Positions 34,226-43,958 of a stretch of 64,000 bases of DNA are shown here, piece by piece (position 1 is the first letter of the stretch; the number at the start of each line of letters is the position of its first letter). Under the pieces are notes generated by a model. The model was not told the origin of the DNA, searched no databases, and worked only from the letters and a program-made list of their open reading frames with translations. The stretch comes from Akkermansiaceae bacterium (lineage in GTDB: Bacteria > Verrucomicrobiota > Verrucomicrobiia > Verrucomicrobiales > Akkermansiaceae): assembly GCA_017798145.1 (NCBI GenBank), contig CP059069.1, forward strand, positions 3,085,226 to 3,149,225. Reading direction: 5' to 3'. A program made the position numbers and the translations under genes.

Positions 34226-37200
34226 TCAGTTGGCATTGGCGACGATGCGGATGAAGCCTCTCGGACTGGCGCTGACCGGGACGGTGGAGCGGTAGGTGAC
34301 TCGCTCGAAGCCGTTTCCGAGATCCTCGGGAAGACCGGATTCGACCGCAGGAACGGGGGCGGTGCGGAACATATCGGCCGAGCTTTCCGCGCCCATGGTG
34401 TAGCCGGATACCCCGCTGCGGCGGACGATGGAGATGGTCTGGTAGGACTCCCCGTTCAGGGAAACGAATCCCACGGGGGTGGGTAGGGTGGACGAACCGG
34501 TGGGGTTGGTGCCGGCGATGAACTCGAGGAGGTTCGGGACGCCGTCGTCATCCGCGTCGTCGGTGGGTCCGGCTTTGTCGATGGGGATTCCGTTCTGGGA
34601 GGCCCAGTTTTCGAAGCCCGTCTGAGGGACGGCGACGGCTCTTGCTCCGCCGCCTTGGTCGGTGACGGCGGCGGTGCGGCTTAGGATCGAGCCTGTGGAA
34701 TCGCTGAGGAGGACGGAGTAGTTTCCTGCGAGATTGGCGAATTCCGAGAAGGCCAGGTTGAGGGAAGGGCCGGTCGCTCCGGGGATGTTCGTTCCGTTTT
34801 TCCTCCACTGATAGGAAAGGGGAAAAGAGCCGGTGGCGCCGACCGAGAGACTGACGGGGCGGCCTGCGATAATGGTTTGGTCAAGTGGCTCGGAGACGAT
34901 GGCGATGGAGGCTGGAGTATTGGGTGTGTTGAGCTGGGTGGAGTCCGTTCCGAAGATGCCTGCCGTGTTGTGGGGTTGGGAGGGGATGGGTCTGTGCTCG
35001 AAAGTCATCGGGTAGTTGAAGGCGTAGGTTTTGATGAGTTTCCGGCCTCCGTTTTCGCTGAACTGGTAGGCTTTGTGGATGTTGCTGCCCTGCTCGCGGG
35101 CGATGAAAATGAGCCGCCCGTCATCGAGTTGGTGGAAGTTCCAGCCGCTGAGATTGTATTGGGTCAGCGGGGTGCTGCTCAAGGCTCCGCCCCGGGTGAA
35201 ACGCCAGAGTGCCGTGCCGAAGCTGCTATTGAAATTAAAGCGCTCGCCGGCGACGAGGAGATCGCCGTTTTGTGCGATGGCGAGGCCGGTGATGTTCCAG
35301 CTGATGTTGGCACCGCGCGAGACTTGGAAGAACGCGGTGTCCGTGGAGCCGTCCGCGTAGGCTTTGTGGATCGCGGGGCGGGTGGGATTCGGCACGCCGA
35401 GGATGACTCCGCCATCGGTATCATCCCAGAGGAGGCTGGGGACAGCTAGGGAAGTGTCCGCGAGGGTGAAGGTGGTATCCACGGTGCCGTCCGCATTGAG
35501 CCGAGCGAGACGGTGTGTCGAGTGGCCTGCGATGGTATCGAAGTCGCCTGCGATCCAGATGTAGTTTCTGGTGAAGATGAGTTTTGGGAAAATGTTCACC
35601 TGGGAGCCGCTTTTAAAGACAGGATAGAACTCGGCGGCGGAGGCATCGCCGCGCATGACGGAGAAGCCGCTATCCTGCAAGGAGCTGACGTTCGGAATTT
35701 TCGCGCGCATCAGGAGGAAATCTCCATTGGGCATTTTGTAGCTGTCTCCGCCGTAGCCGCTGATGGGCGAGACCCAGTTCCTATCCTCCACGCCGCTGGT
35801 CGAGTCGTAACGCCTCCAGCCGGAGTTATAGCGGATGTTGGTATTGTCCGGGAGGTCGATGCGGGTGGTGTTTTCCTTTTTCCGCTCGCGTGCGGGTGCT
35901 GTGGGATTTTCTATGAGGGCAGGGTCGGGAAATTCGAGGGAGATCGTGACGACAGCCGGAGTGCTGGTGATGGAGCCGCCTGCGGTGGTGATGACACAGT
36001 CGTAGGAGGCTGCGTCCGCAGGGGCGAGGTTCGAAAGGGTGAGAGAGGCGGTGGTTGCGCCGGAGATGGCGGTGCCGTTTTTCCTCCACTGGTATGAGGT
36101 GATGGTGCCGGTGGCTACTACTGAGATTTTTTCCTCAAATCCTGGAAACGTATCGATGCGCGGAGTCGGCTGGGTGGTGATTGTCGCGAGGGCGGGGAGG
36201 ACGACACTCGCAGGGACGGTGAATGCCTCGTCGTTTCCGGAAATGGCGCGGAGGGTGTATTTCCCGGCATCGAATCCGTTGAGGTCGGTGATGTTGAGTG
36301 TGGGGGTGGTGGCTCCCGAGATGCGGCTGTCGTTTCTCAACGGAGTGCCGGAGCGAAACCACTGGTAGGTGAGATTGCTGCCTGCGAAGGAGCCAGTGAG
36401 GGTGAGGGTGCCGCCTACGGAAACGACCGGAGCGGTGGGTGAGGAAACGAGGAAGGGCAGCGGCTGGCTGGCGATGCGGGACTGGAGGGATTCCCCCGAT
36501 TCCGTGAGGAAAACGACGCTCGGACCGATGTTTGCGAGGCCGAGATAATTCTGGCCGAAGCGATCACCCTCAGATGTCCAGGTGATCAGATCCCGCGAGG
36601 TGATGAAGGCGGTGGGAGAAGTGGTGCCAGCCGGCGAACCGCCGATGTACCATTTCCCGGCGACGCGGTCGATGAAGTTGAAATTGCCAACGCTTGGGTG
36701 GACCATCGTCCAGGTGATTCCGTCCGGTGAAGTGGCAACGGAAGAGTTTGTGCGGAGTGCGACAAACTGTCCGGCGTGGAATTCTAAATCGCGGATGTTT
36801 TGGCTAACATCGGGGGCCCAGGTGCGGCCTCCGTCCGTGGAGCGCCGAATTCTTCCTTGTGATTGGATTGTAAGCCAGATGCCGTTTCCGAAAATGACTT
36901 TGGAGAAGCTGGGCTTGGTAGTGTCCTTGGCGAAAACTTCCGTCCAGTTGATCCCATCACTGGATCGGATGAGGAAATTCTGGTCACCCACGGCCACATA
37001 GCCGTCATCCCCGGAGGCGATGTGGCGGAGGGTATTGGGGCCGCTGAATACGCCGGTCCATGTCAGTCCGTCTCCGGAGCGGGCGATTCCACCGGGATTA
37101 TTCAGTGAGCCGGTGAGACCGTAGAAGCCATCCCTTCCCCTGAAGGCCGCGACCACTCCTGAGTTGCTCCCCTCCCAGTTGATCCCGTCATAGGTGACTG

Positions 37201-38557
37201 CGGTGCCGCTGCTGCCAGCCACGAGGATGACGCCGTTTGCGGAGGTGATGGTTTTACTGAAACTGCCGCCCGGGATGACGGGCGGGCGGGTGCCTTCCCA
37301 AGTTGTTAGATCCGTGGAAGTGCGGAAGCTGTCTGCGAAAACCACGCGTCCGTTTCCGACGGCGATGTCGTAGCCTTTTCCGGGAGAGCCGGGGATGACC
37401 GTCCAGTTCAGGCCGTCCGTGGAAGTATAGTCGGAGGTGTGGCCGCTGGCGATGAAACGGGTGCCATCCGAGATGACGGAGGTGATCGTGGATGGTGCCA
37501 CGACTTCCGTCGCGCCGGAGCCGTCGTTGCTGGTGAAGCGAAATCCGCCTCCGTTCCCTGCGCCACCTGCGGAGACATAGACGCCGTTGAGATATGCGAT
37601 GTGGAGGAGGGTCTTATTCGGCGAGACTGTAACAGGTGCCGTGAAAGTCGATGCGTCCGTGGAGGTGATGATGCGTGCACCAAGGGTTCCGAGACGGTTC
37701 CCCATGTAAAAGAATCGGCCGTTGACGAAATCGATGCCTGACCAGCCGACGTTGAAATCGGAAGTGCCCTCAACCGTCCAGGCGATTCCGTCGGTTGATT
37801 TCAGGGTGAGATTGGAAAGGCCGGCTGCGGCAAAGACCCCGTTTCCGAAGGCGACCCCATGAATGTTCAGTGCGGAGCTGAATGCGCTGCGGGGGTAGGT
37901 GGTGAGGGTCCAGTTCACCGCATCCGTGGAGTGCAGGATGGTGGCGGAATCTCCTACTGCTACGAAGCGCCCGTTTCCGAAAGTGACGTCTCTCAGATCC
38001 CGCGTCGTCGGGGAGATGGGAGAAGTCCAGTTCAGCCCATCGGTGGAAACGTAGATGATGCCGGACTGGCCGACCTGGACGAATTTTCCGTTTCCGTAGG
38101 CGATGCCCCGCATGATGCCGGGAGGGAGGGCGGGGAGGGAGCGTTTCTGATCGAGCTGGAATTCCCCGACCGGGGTGCCGGAGGGGGTTCCGGTGGAAAG
38201 TGTCAGGGCGAGCCGGGTGTTCACGTTCACGCCATTGCCCTGGGGGACGGAGGCCGTGGCGCTGATCACCCCGCCGGTGAGGGTGCCGGTGGTGAAATTG
38301 AAGACGCTGGGCGAAAAGGTGATGGCTCCGGCGTTGTCCACGGTGCCGGTTAGAGATCCGCCGAAGAGCTCGAAGTTGCCCGCATTGTCGATGGAGGCGG
38401 CGGTGCGGCTGGGGAACTCAGGGGTGGAGGCGGCTCCGGAGACGGAGGTGAAAATCTCGCCTTCGTATTGTCCGACGAATTGCGCCTGGGCAAATGCCTC
38501 GGATGCGCAAAAAAATGTGAGGATAAGGACGAACGTTCGGGAGATAAGCTTGCTCAT
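34226..38557 (-). CDS. Very large secreted surface protein: beta-propeller-like repeats, Ig-like domains, delta-60 repeats
   Basis: The protein has 1443 residues with a signal peptide (MSKLISRTFVLILTFFCASEAFA). From about residue 145 to 720 there are many repeats of the form YGNGxFVAVGxxGTIxxSTDGxNWT, probably a beta-propeller. An Ig-like domain (PVVSVGGTLTLTGSF...YQWFRSGTPL...GKYTLRA) and a second one (ITTQPTPRIDTFPGFEEKISV...YQWRKNG) follow near 740-910. Delta-60 type repeats (AGDFDTIAGHSTHRLARLNADGTVDTTF) follow around 1040. A third Ig domain (YQWRKNGTNIPGATGPSLNL) precedes a calcium-binding-like DDADDDGVPNLLEFIAGTNP. It stands alone. It is probably an adhesin or matrix protein; the partner is unknown. 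Confidence 0.85.
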   Translation of the reverse strand: MSKLISRTFVLILTFFCASEAFAQAQFVGQYEGEIFTSVSGAASTPEFPSRTAASIDNAGNFELFGGSLTGTVDNAGAITFSPSVFNFTTGTLTGGVISATASVPQGNGVNVNTRLALTLSTGTPSGTPVGEFQLDQKRSLPALPPGIMRGIAYGNGKFVQVGQSGIIYVSTDGLNWTSPISPTTRDLRDVTFGNGRFVAVGDSATILHSTDAVNWTLTTYPRSAFSSALNIHGVAFGNGVFAAAGLSNLTLKSTDGIAWTVEGTSDFNVGWSGIDFVNGRFFYMGNRLGTLGARIITSTDASTFTAPVTVSPNKTLLHIAYLNGVYVSAGGAGNGGGFRFTSNDGSGATEVVAPSTITSVISDGTRFIASGHTSDYTSTDGLNWTVIPGSPGKGYDIAVGNGRVVFADSFRTSTDLTTWEGTRPPVIPGGSFSKTITSANGVILVAGSSGTAVTYDGINWEGSNSGVVAAFRGRDGFYGLTGSLNNPGGIARSGDGLTWTGVFSGPNTLRHIASGDDGYVAVGDQNFLIRSSDGINWTEVFAKDTTKPSFSKVIFGNGIWLTIQSQGRIRRSTDGGRTWAPDVSQNIRDLEFHAGQFVALRTNSSVATSPDGITWTMVHPSVGNFNFIDRVAGKWYIGGSPAGTTSPTAFITSRDLITWTSEGDRFGQNYLGLANIGPSVVFLTESGESLQSRIASQPLPFLVSSPTAPVVSVGGTLTLTGSFAGSNLTYQWFRSGTPLRNDSRISGATTPTLNITDLNGFDAGKYTLRAISGNDEAFTVPASVVLPALATITTQPTPRIDTFPGFEEKISVVATGTITSYQWRKNGTAISGATTASLTLSNLAPADAASYDCVITTAGGSITSTPAVVTISLEFPDPALIENPTAPARERKKENTTRIDLPDNTNIRYNSGWRRYDSTSGVEDRNWVSPISGYGGDSYKMPNGDFLLMRAKIPNVSSLQDSGFSVMRGDASAAEFYPVFKSGSQVNIFPKLIFTRNYIWIAGDFDTIAGHSTHRLARLNADGTVDTTFTLADTSLAVPSLLWDDTDGGVILGVPNPTRPAIHKAYADGSTDTAFFQVSRGANISWNITGLAIAQNGDLLVAGERFNFNSSFGTALWRFTRGGALSSTPLTQYNLSGWNFHQLDDGRLIFIAREQGSNIHKAYQFSENGGRKLIKTYAFNYPMTFEHRPIPSQPHNTAGIFGTDSTQLNTPNTPASIAIVSEPLDQTIIAGRPVSLSVGATGSFPLSYQWRKNGTNIPGATGPSLNLAFSEFANLAGNYSVLLSDSTGSILSRTAAVTDQGGGARAVAVPQTGFENWASQNGIPIDKAGPTDDADDDGVPNLLEFIAGTNPTGSSTLPTPVGFVSLNGESYQTISIVRRSGVSGYTMGAESSADMFRTAPVPAVESGLPEDLGNGFERVTYRSTVPVSASPRGFIRIVANAN

Positions 38558-38676
38558 GGGGAACTCAGGATAAAGGTTTTCAGCGGAAACGACAATCCCC
38601 TGAACAGGCGATACGCTCTAGCTGATTCTGCGATAGGCCTGGCAAAAGCCTTTTGAAGAATCGACCGGCCGCGGCT

Positions 38677-39963
38677 CTAGATGCTCGCCAGGGCTTCGCC
38701 GAAGACTGTCAACGTGTCGTCGAGATCCGCCTCAGTGTGGGCGAGTGAGAGGAAGCCGGTTTCGTAGGGGGAGGGGGCGATGTAGACGCCTCTTTCCAGG
38801 CAGGCCCAGAAGAACTTTTTGAAGAGGGCGAGATCCTGTTTCATCACGTCATCGACGTTGACGATCTCGCGGTCGGTGAAGAACAGGCAGAACATGGAGC
38901 CGACCCGGTTGATGCTGTGGGGGATGCCTTTTCCCGTCATCAGCGAGCGGAGGCCGGTTTCGAAATGAAGGCCGAGCTGGTCGAGGCGGGCGAAGCCGTC
39001 GGGGGTGCCCGATGAAAGCTCGTGGAGCTGGGCGAGCCCGGCGGCCATGGCGAGGGGATTCCCGGAAAGGGTGCCCGCCTGATAGACCGGGCCGATCGGC
39101 GCGACCATGTCCATGACATCCGCGCGGCCGCCGAAGGCACCGACCGGGAGGCCGCCGCCGATGACTTTGCCGAAGCAGGAAAGATCCGGGGTGAGGTTTT
39201 CGAGTCCCTGCACGCCCGCCTTGCCGAGGCGGAAGCCGGTCATGACCTCGTCGAAAATGAGGAGGGCTCCGTATTTCTTGGTGATTGAGGAAAGCAGTTC
39301 CAGGTATCCGGGTTTCGGGAAAACCAGGCCCGCGTTGGCGGGGTAGGACTCGACGATGATTGCGGCGATTTCCTCGCCCTTTTCCTCGAAGAGTTTCTTG
39401 AGGGATTCGGGGTCGTTGTAGGAGAGGACGATGGTTTTTTCCGCGAAGGCTTTGGGCACGCCTGCGGAATCGGGTTCGCCGTGGGTGAGTGCGCCGGATC
39501 CTGCGGCGACGAGCAGGGAATCGGAGTGGCCGTGGTAGCAGCCGTCGAATTTCACGATGTAGTCGCGCTTGGTGAAACCGCGGGCGAGGCGGATCGCGGA
39601 CATCGTGGCCTCGGTGCCGGAAGAGGTCATGCGGACTTTCTCAACCGACGGCACCCACTCGCAGATCGTCTTCGCCATATCGACCTCGTAGGGATTTGGG
39701 ATACCGAAGGAAATCCCGTCCTTGGCGACCTGATGGATCGTTTTGGTGATCGCGACCGGGGCGTGGCCGAGGATGTTCGGCCCCCAGGAACCGATGTAGT
39801 CGATGTAGGTCTTGCCGTCGATGTCGGTGATGCGGCAGCCCTTGGCACGGCGGACGAAAAAGGGTTCTCCATCGACGTTCTTAAAAGCGCGGACGGGGGA
39901 GTTCACGCCTCCTGGGATGTATTCCTTGGCGACGGCGAAAAGTTTGCTTGAGAGATTTGGCAC
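38677..39963 (-). CDS. hemL: Glutamate-1-semialdehyde 2,1-aminomutase
   Basis: The protein has 428 residues. It converts glutamate-1-semialdehyde to 5-aminolevulinate, the precursor of haem, in the cytoplasm. The PLP lysine is K266 (SCFGKVIGGGLPVGAFGG), and D238 in LIFDEVMTGFR binds the pyridine nitrogen. The substrate-side motifs [10 protein letters not shown] and [16 protein letters not shown] are intact. The only odd segment is VESYPANAGLVFPKPGYLE where many enzymes read EPVAGNMGVVPP. A 5' fragment of a second hemL lies at 43569-43958. Confidence 0.96.
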   Translation of the reverse strand: MPNLSSKLFAVAKEYIPGGVNSPVRAFKNVDGEPFFVRRAKGCRITDIDGKTYIDYIGSWGPNILGHAPVAITKTIHQVAKDGISFGIPNPYEVDMAKTICEWVPSVEKVRMTSSGTEATMSAIRLARGFTKRDYIVKFDGCYHGHSDSLLVAAGSGALTHGEPDSAGVPKAFAEKTIVLSYNDPESLKKLFEEKGEEIAAIIVESYPANAGLVFPKPGYLELLSSITKKYGALLIFDEVMTGFRLGKAGVQGLENLTPDLSCFGKVIGGGLPVGAFGGRADVMDMVAPIGPVYQAGTLSGNPLAMAAGLAQLHELSSGTPDGFARLDQLGLHFETGLRSLMTGKGIPHSINRVGSMFCLFFTDREIVNVDDVMKQDLALFKKFFWACLERGVYIAPSPYETGFLSLAHTEADLDDTLTVFGEALASI

Positions 39964-40035
39964 GCCGGGACTTTCAGTTCAAACGCTGTGATTCTCAAGG
40001 GCGGAGATTTCCCCAAATTGCTTGCATCGATGTGG

Positions 40036-41637
40036 TCATTCCTTGCCGGATCCCACAGCCGCCTCGAATTGGCAGCTGACCTCCACTGCACTCAGCGGTC
40101 GATCCCAGAGCGAAATCTCGTCCACCCAGCCGGTGAATGGATTGAACGTTTCCCGCTGATCGAGGCTCGGTTTACCAAACCGGACGTAGCGGCCCCTGAA
40201 ATTCCCCTCCCTGATCGTGCGCGGCTGCGCGTCATGCCCGACAAGGACTCCGTCGATGAAAAGATCAACGGAAGATGGTTCCCAGCTGGCAACGACATAG
40301 TGCCAAATCCCGTCGTTGATTTGTCTCGGGGACACCAGGTTCACGCTCGTGTCTCCGTTCCTCATCTCGAAAATGACCTGGCCGGACGGGTCCATGCGCG
40401 TATGCAGGATTGCCTCGAATGGCGTATCCGAGGTTTCGTTGCCTTGACCCGCGAGCCAGAGAACCTCGCCCTTGGTGATCGCGCCCGGTTCGCGGCGGAT
40501 CCAGAACGAAACGGCTCCCTCGCGTTGGCTGATCCCATGCATTCCCTCCAGGCCGATGATTACCGAGCGGTTGGGATCACCTTCCATGTATACCGATCTG
40601 TTGCCCGCCGGGAGTCCCGGGAAGCCGTCCTCGGGCTTTACCCCTGGCTCAAGGGGGCGCACCGCCTGGCTTTGTGAAGCGGAAGGGCTCCCCGCGACCA
40701 TGTTGGAATAGCTTCCTTTCACCGGCTGATCCAGCGTCCAGTATCCGATCGGCGCTTGGCCGAAAACGGTCGTCCTGTAATTCGCCGGCTGCTTCAGGAG
40801 ATCCGGCAATGTAGGGAAAGGGTCGGGTGCCATGGCGATCTCCTCCACAACATCCTTGGAGCGGTATGCGAATGCCTTCCCGGCTTCCCTGAGCGTGGAA
40901 ACCTTCTTGCCACTCCTCGCAGCGATCACCTCGATCTGCCCGTCAACAAGGTGGACTTCGGTCGGGCCGCCCGTTGGCACGCGCACTCCGAAGCGTGTCC
41001 CTATGTCCCGGACCAGGAGTCCTTTCGCACCGACCTCGAACGGTTTTCCGGATTTGGCTGTATCGATCCAAAGCCAACCGCTTTGCAATTGCGGGCGATG
41101 CAGCTTCGGGAAAGAAACGGTCGCCGGGCCCTGCACCACCAGCAGATCGCCGGTCTCTGTTTCCAGCCTCAGGGTTCCGGAAAGGACACGGAGCGTGGAG
41201 CCCTCCGAGACCCCACCGATATTTCCTCCTGATTCCTGGGGCACGTCGTCCACGCTCCAGCGAGTGCCGGAGGTGACAGCAGTGGAGAATTTGGCGGGAT
41301 CGGGCCGCGCAACGGCGATCAGGGCGGCAATGACGGCCGCGATCGTCACAAGCGCCGCCGCCGCCATCACCGAGCGCTGGAAGACGCGGCGTGCCTGGGA
41401 GGCCGATTCCACAAAGGGCAGAAGGCCGCGTTCGTGAAGCTTGGCCGCTTCCATCCGGAGAACCGCAGACTGTTGGAAATACTCCAGGTAAGCCCGCCTT
41501 GCTGCTGGCGATTTGCCCAGCAATGCGGTCAGTTCCTCGGAACGGGATGAGTCCAATGTGTCTTCCTCCAGATCCTCCAGCGCCCGCCAAAGTTCGGACA
41601 CGTCGATCCGGCCGTTTTTTTCAAAACGGTCGCTCAT
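40036..41637 (-). CDS. FecR-like membrane anti-sigma regulator fused to a LamG domain
   Basis: The protein has 533 residues. The cytoplasmic N-terminus (1-85) is rich in acidic and Leu residues (SELWRALEDLEEDTLDSSRSEELTALL). One membrane helix lies at about 89-111. The FecR domain is at about 125-260 (GGVSEGSTLRVLSGTLRLETETGDLLVVQGPATV, KGLLVRDIGTRFGVRVPTGGPTEVHLVDGQIEV). A C-terminal LamG/concanavalin-like domain spans about 370-525 (GAVSFWIRREPG, IWHYVVASWEPSSVDLFIDGVL, GWVDEISLWDRPLSAVEV). Its ATG overlaps the sigma-factor stop by four bases, so it is the cognate regulator. LamG may sense a glycan outside the inner membrane. Confidence 0.9.
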   Translation of the reverse strand: MSDRFEKNGRIDVSELWRALEDLEEDTLDSSRSEELTALLGKSPAARRAYLEYFQQSAVLRMEAAKLHERGLLPFVESASQARRVFQRSVMAAAALVTIAAVIAALIAVARPDPAKFSTAVTSGTRWSVDDVPQESGGNIGGVSEGSTLRVLSGTLRLETETGDLLVVQGPATVSFPKLHRPQLQSGWLWIDTAKSGKPFEVGAKGLLVRDIGTRFGVRVPTGGPTEVHLVDGQIEVIAARSGKKVSTLREAGKAFAYRSKDVVEEIAMAPDPFPTLPDLLKQPANYRTTVFGQAPIGYWTLDQPVKGSYSNMVAGSPSASQSQAVRPLEPGVKPEDGFPGLPAGNRSVYMEGDPNRSVIIGLEGMHGISQREGAVSFWIRREPGAITKGEVLWLAGQGNETSDTPFEAILHTRMDPSGQVIFEMRNGDTSVNLVSPRQINDGIWHYVVASWEPSSVDLFIDGVLVGHDAQPRTIREGNFRGRYVRFGKPSLDQRETFNPFTGWVDEISLWDRPLSAVEVSCQFEAAVGSGKE

Positions 41638-42173
41638 GACATTGCCCTCCCCAATCCGACCTTCCTCTTCACGCAGACCCGCAGTGCCATTCGGATGCGG
41701 TGCAGGCTGCCTTTGAGGTTCACCGCCTTTCGCCCCAGCTCCTCGGCCGCACTCTGCAGGCTGAAGCCGTCGAAGTAGCAGCGGAGAATCAGGCTGCGGT
41801 CATCAGGGCGCAGCTGCTGGATGCATTGCCTGAGGGCTGCGTGCCTTGGATCGTCCGCGCCGTGGCAAACCTCAGCGGCCTCGTCGATCAGCAGGTTCAG
41901 CGTTTCCTCCGGCACGCTCAAGACCTTGCGGCGTTTCTGGTCACGCCACAGGGCCATCACCTTGAACTTCGCCACCGAAAACATCCACGCCTTGAAATTC
42001 GTCCCAAGCTCGAACTCCCCGCGCTTTTTCCAAAGGGAAGTGTTCACCTCCTGCACCACATCGTCCGCTTCCGGGTGCCCCGGCAGAAGCGCCAGCACAA
42101 AGGCATGCAGCGCCGTCTGGTGGTTGACGACCAGCTGGACGAAGGTTTCTTCGATGTCGGGGGCTTCCTCCAT
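41634..42173 (-). CDS. ECF RNA polymerase sigma factor (PVC FecR-linked group)
   Basis: The protein has 179 residues. Region 2 reads LHAFVLALLPGHPEADDVVQEVNTSLWKKRGEFELGTNFKAWMFSVAKFKVMALWRDQKR. Region 4 reads RCYFDGFSLQSAAEELGRKAVNLKGSLHRIRMALRVCVKR. This matches the Rhodopirellula/Verrucomicrobium sigma group that pairs with FecR-LamG proteins. It is transcribed away from the PEP-CTERM gene, 211 bases apart, and may control it. Confidence 0.92.
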   Translation of the reverse strand: MEEAPDIEETFVQLVVNHQTALHAFVLALLPGHPEADDVVQEVNTSLWKKRGEFELGTNFKAWMFSVAKFKVMALWRDQKRRKVLSVPEETLNLLIDEAAEVCHGADDPRHAALRQCIQQLRPDDRSLILRCYFDGFSLQSAAEELGRKAVNLKGSLHRIRMALRVCVKRKVGLGRAMS

Positions 42174-42384
42174 GGGGTTGGTTTCTGCTTATAAGATACC
42201 GCGAAACGCCGGAAAGTTGGGCGGTTTCCACCTTTCAGAGGCAGAGACTCGGGCAGTCAGCTCCCCGTAGAAACGAAAAAAGTGGAAAAACAGCCCAACC
42301 CGGAGCGGCTCAAGCGGAATTCATTAGCAGTCCGGCTTTACTCGGCAGCGAGAAGCCTTCCAGAAATATCGAAAAACAAGACCT

Positions 42385-43188
42385 ATGAAGAAACAAAACG
42401 CGCTTATCATTTCCTCCGCCCTCTTTGGGCTTCTCGCAATCCCCGCCCATGCGGCCACGATCGCGAACTGGAAGGTTCTTGTCGGTGCGAACAGTCCCGC
42501 GATCTCAGGCGCTAACACCGACAGCCCGGTCTTCGGAGGCGTGAGTCCGGTCAACCAGATGGACGCCGCGCAAACTGCCGGTCGGTTCGGCACCGTCGCA
42601 ACTCCCGCATCCGTCACGCTCGCGGTGGGTGAAACGCTTACCGTGTCGTTCAACGTCACGCTCACGGGCGGGTTGGATGTGCTCAACCATTACCGCTTCG
42701 GTGTTTTCGATGATGGCGGTCAGTTCGCCGCGTCGTCTGAGTCGAACTGGGCAGGCGGTTGGTTGCATAGCACCGGCAATGGATTGTATCAGGGCAACAC
42801 AGGTGGTTCGTTCGCCAGCAATAGCGGCACCACACCTAACAACGCCGCTTTGCTTTCCAACACCGACCTGAGTGCCGCAGGTGCAATCGCCGGAGATTCA
42901 GCCGCTACTTATCTCTGGACGATGGCAATCACCAGAGGCTCGGCGACAAGCGTGGATCTTTCCGCAAGTTTTGTGGGTGGCGATGGAGCCTACAGCAATT
43001 CCTACGCCCAGAATGGCCAAGCCACCTCGCTGTTCACCTATACGGCCGTTGGGATCCTCACATCAGGCGCCACCGACCTCGATCAGCTTTCGATTTCCAA
43101 TGCGCAATACAGCGTCGTCCCCGAGCCATCCTCCGCCCTTCTCGGCGGCTTGGGAGTGTTGCTTCTCCTGCGCCGCCGCAGGGCCTGA
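42385..43188 (+). CDS. PEP-CTERM sorting-signal surface protein
   Basis: The protein has 267 residues with a signal peptide (MKKQNALIISSALFGLLAIPAHA). The body is rich in Ala, Gly, Ser, Thr and Asn and probably beta-stranded. The C-terminus VVPEPSSALLGGLGVLLLLRRRRA is a perfect PEP-CTERM signal: Pro-Glu-Pro, membrane helix, Arg cluster. Such proteins are processed by exosortase and placed on the cell surface or in exopolysaccharide. No exosortase is in the window. The function of the body is unknown. Confidence 0.93.
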   Translation: MKKQNALIISSALFGLLAIPAHAATIANWKVLVGANSPAISGANTDSPVFGGVSPVNQMDAAQTAGRFGTVATPASVTLAVGETLTVSFNVTLTGGLDVLNHYRFGVFDDGGQFAASSESNWAGGWLHSTGNGLYQGNTGGSFASNSGTTPNNAALLSNTDLSAAGAIAGDSAATYLWTMAITRGSATSVDLSASFVGGDGAYSNSYAQNGQATSLFTYTAVGILTSGATDLDQLSISNAQYSVVPEPSSALLGGLGVLLLLRRRRA

Positions 43189-43270
43189 GGCATACCCGAT
43201 TGAACGAGGTCTGGTGATCTCGCGTTTTTTCGGATGCAAGGCAGGCGGAGTTCATGCAGGCTCGCCCTTG

Positions 43271-43550
43271 ATGAAGGTCTTTGCCCCGCTTGTTGCTTCC
43301 TTGTTTGCCATCCCGCAACTGTGCTGCGCCGAACGCGCCGAGCATGCAGGTTGCTACGCGGATTGGAGTGAAAAGGAGCTGACCATCGGCAATGCGCTCG
43401 TCGAGCGGAAATGGACGATCAAGGACGGGCTGCTCACTGCGGTGTCTTTCAAGGACAAGGCAAGCGGCTAGAATGGCTGCGTAGCCCCAGTCGCAAGCCG
43501 GCCGCCTCATCCCGGCGGAGATGTGGCTGAAAAACGGACACTCACCTTCA
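43271..43550 (+). pseudogene. 5' remnant of a secreted carbohydrate-active-enzyme-like gene
   Basis: An open frame from the ATG at 43271 gives 66 residues: a signal peptide (MKVFAPLVASLFAIPQLCCA), then YADWSEKELTIGNALVERKW and TIKDGLLTAVSFKDKASG, stopping at TAG 43469-43471. The text continues sensibly in another frame (EWLRSPSRKPAA from 43471) and then back in the first frame (AEKRTLTFTS near 43526-43555). That pattern indicates small insertions or deletions in a dead gene. The segment resembles the start of large secreted glycoside hydrolases of PVC bacteria, possibly alpha-galactosidase-like; I cannot fix the family. It is joined near 43560 to an inverted hemL fragment. Confidence 0.55.
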
Positions 43551-43568
43551 CATCGTAGTCAGGAAAGC

Positions 43569-43958
43569 TCAGCCGCGGGCGAGGCGGATCGCGGACATCG
43601 TCGCCTCGGTGTCGGAGGAGGTCATACGGACTTTTTCAACCGATGGCACCCACTCGCAGATCGTCTTCGCCATATCGACCTCGTAGGGATTCGGGATGCC
43701 GAAGGAGATGCCATCCTTGGCGACCTGATGGATCGTATTGGTGATCGCGACCGGAGCATGGCCGAGGATGTTCGGCCCCCAGGAACCGATGTAGTCGATG
43801 TAGGTTTTCCCGTCGATGTCGGTGATGCGACAGCCCTTGGCACGGCGGACGAAGAAGGGCTCGCCATCCACGTTTTTGAAGGCGCGGACGGGGGAGTTCA
43901 CGCCGCCGGGGATGTGTTGCTTGGCGACGGCGAAAAGTTTGGAGGAAAGGCTTGGCAT
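43569..43958 (-). pseudogene. Truncated second copy of hemL (first 129 codons)
   Basis: The 129 residues begin [20 protein letters not shown] and differ from the full hemL at 38677-39963 by only five residues by my count (N3S, E14Q, Y15H, K74N, G116D). The DNA differs at roughly 40 of 390 bases, mostly silent. Homology ends at ...RLARG, and a TGA (complement at 43569-43571) follows at once. The PLP lysine half is missing, and G116 of the SSGTEA motif is Asp, so it cannot be a working aminomutase. The upstream sequences of the two copies are unlike each other. Confidence 0.9.
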
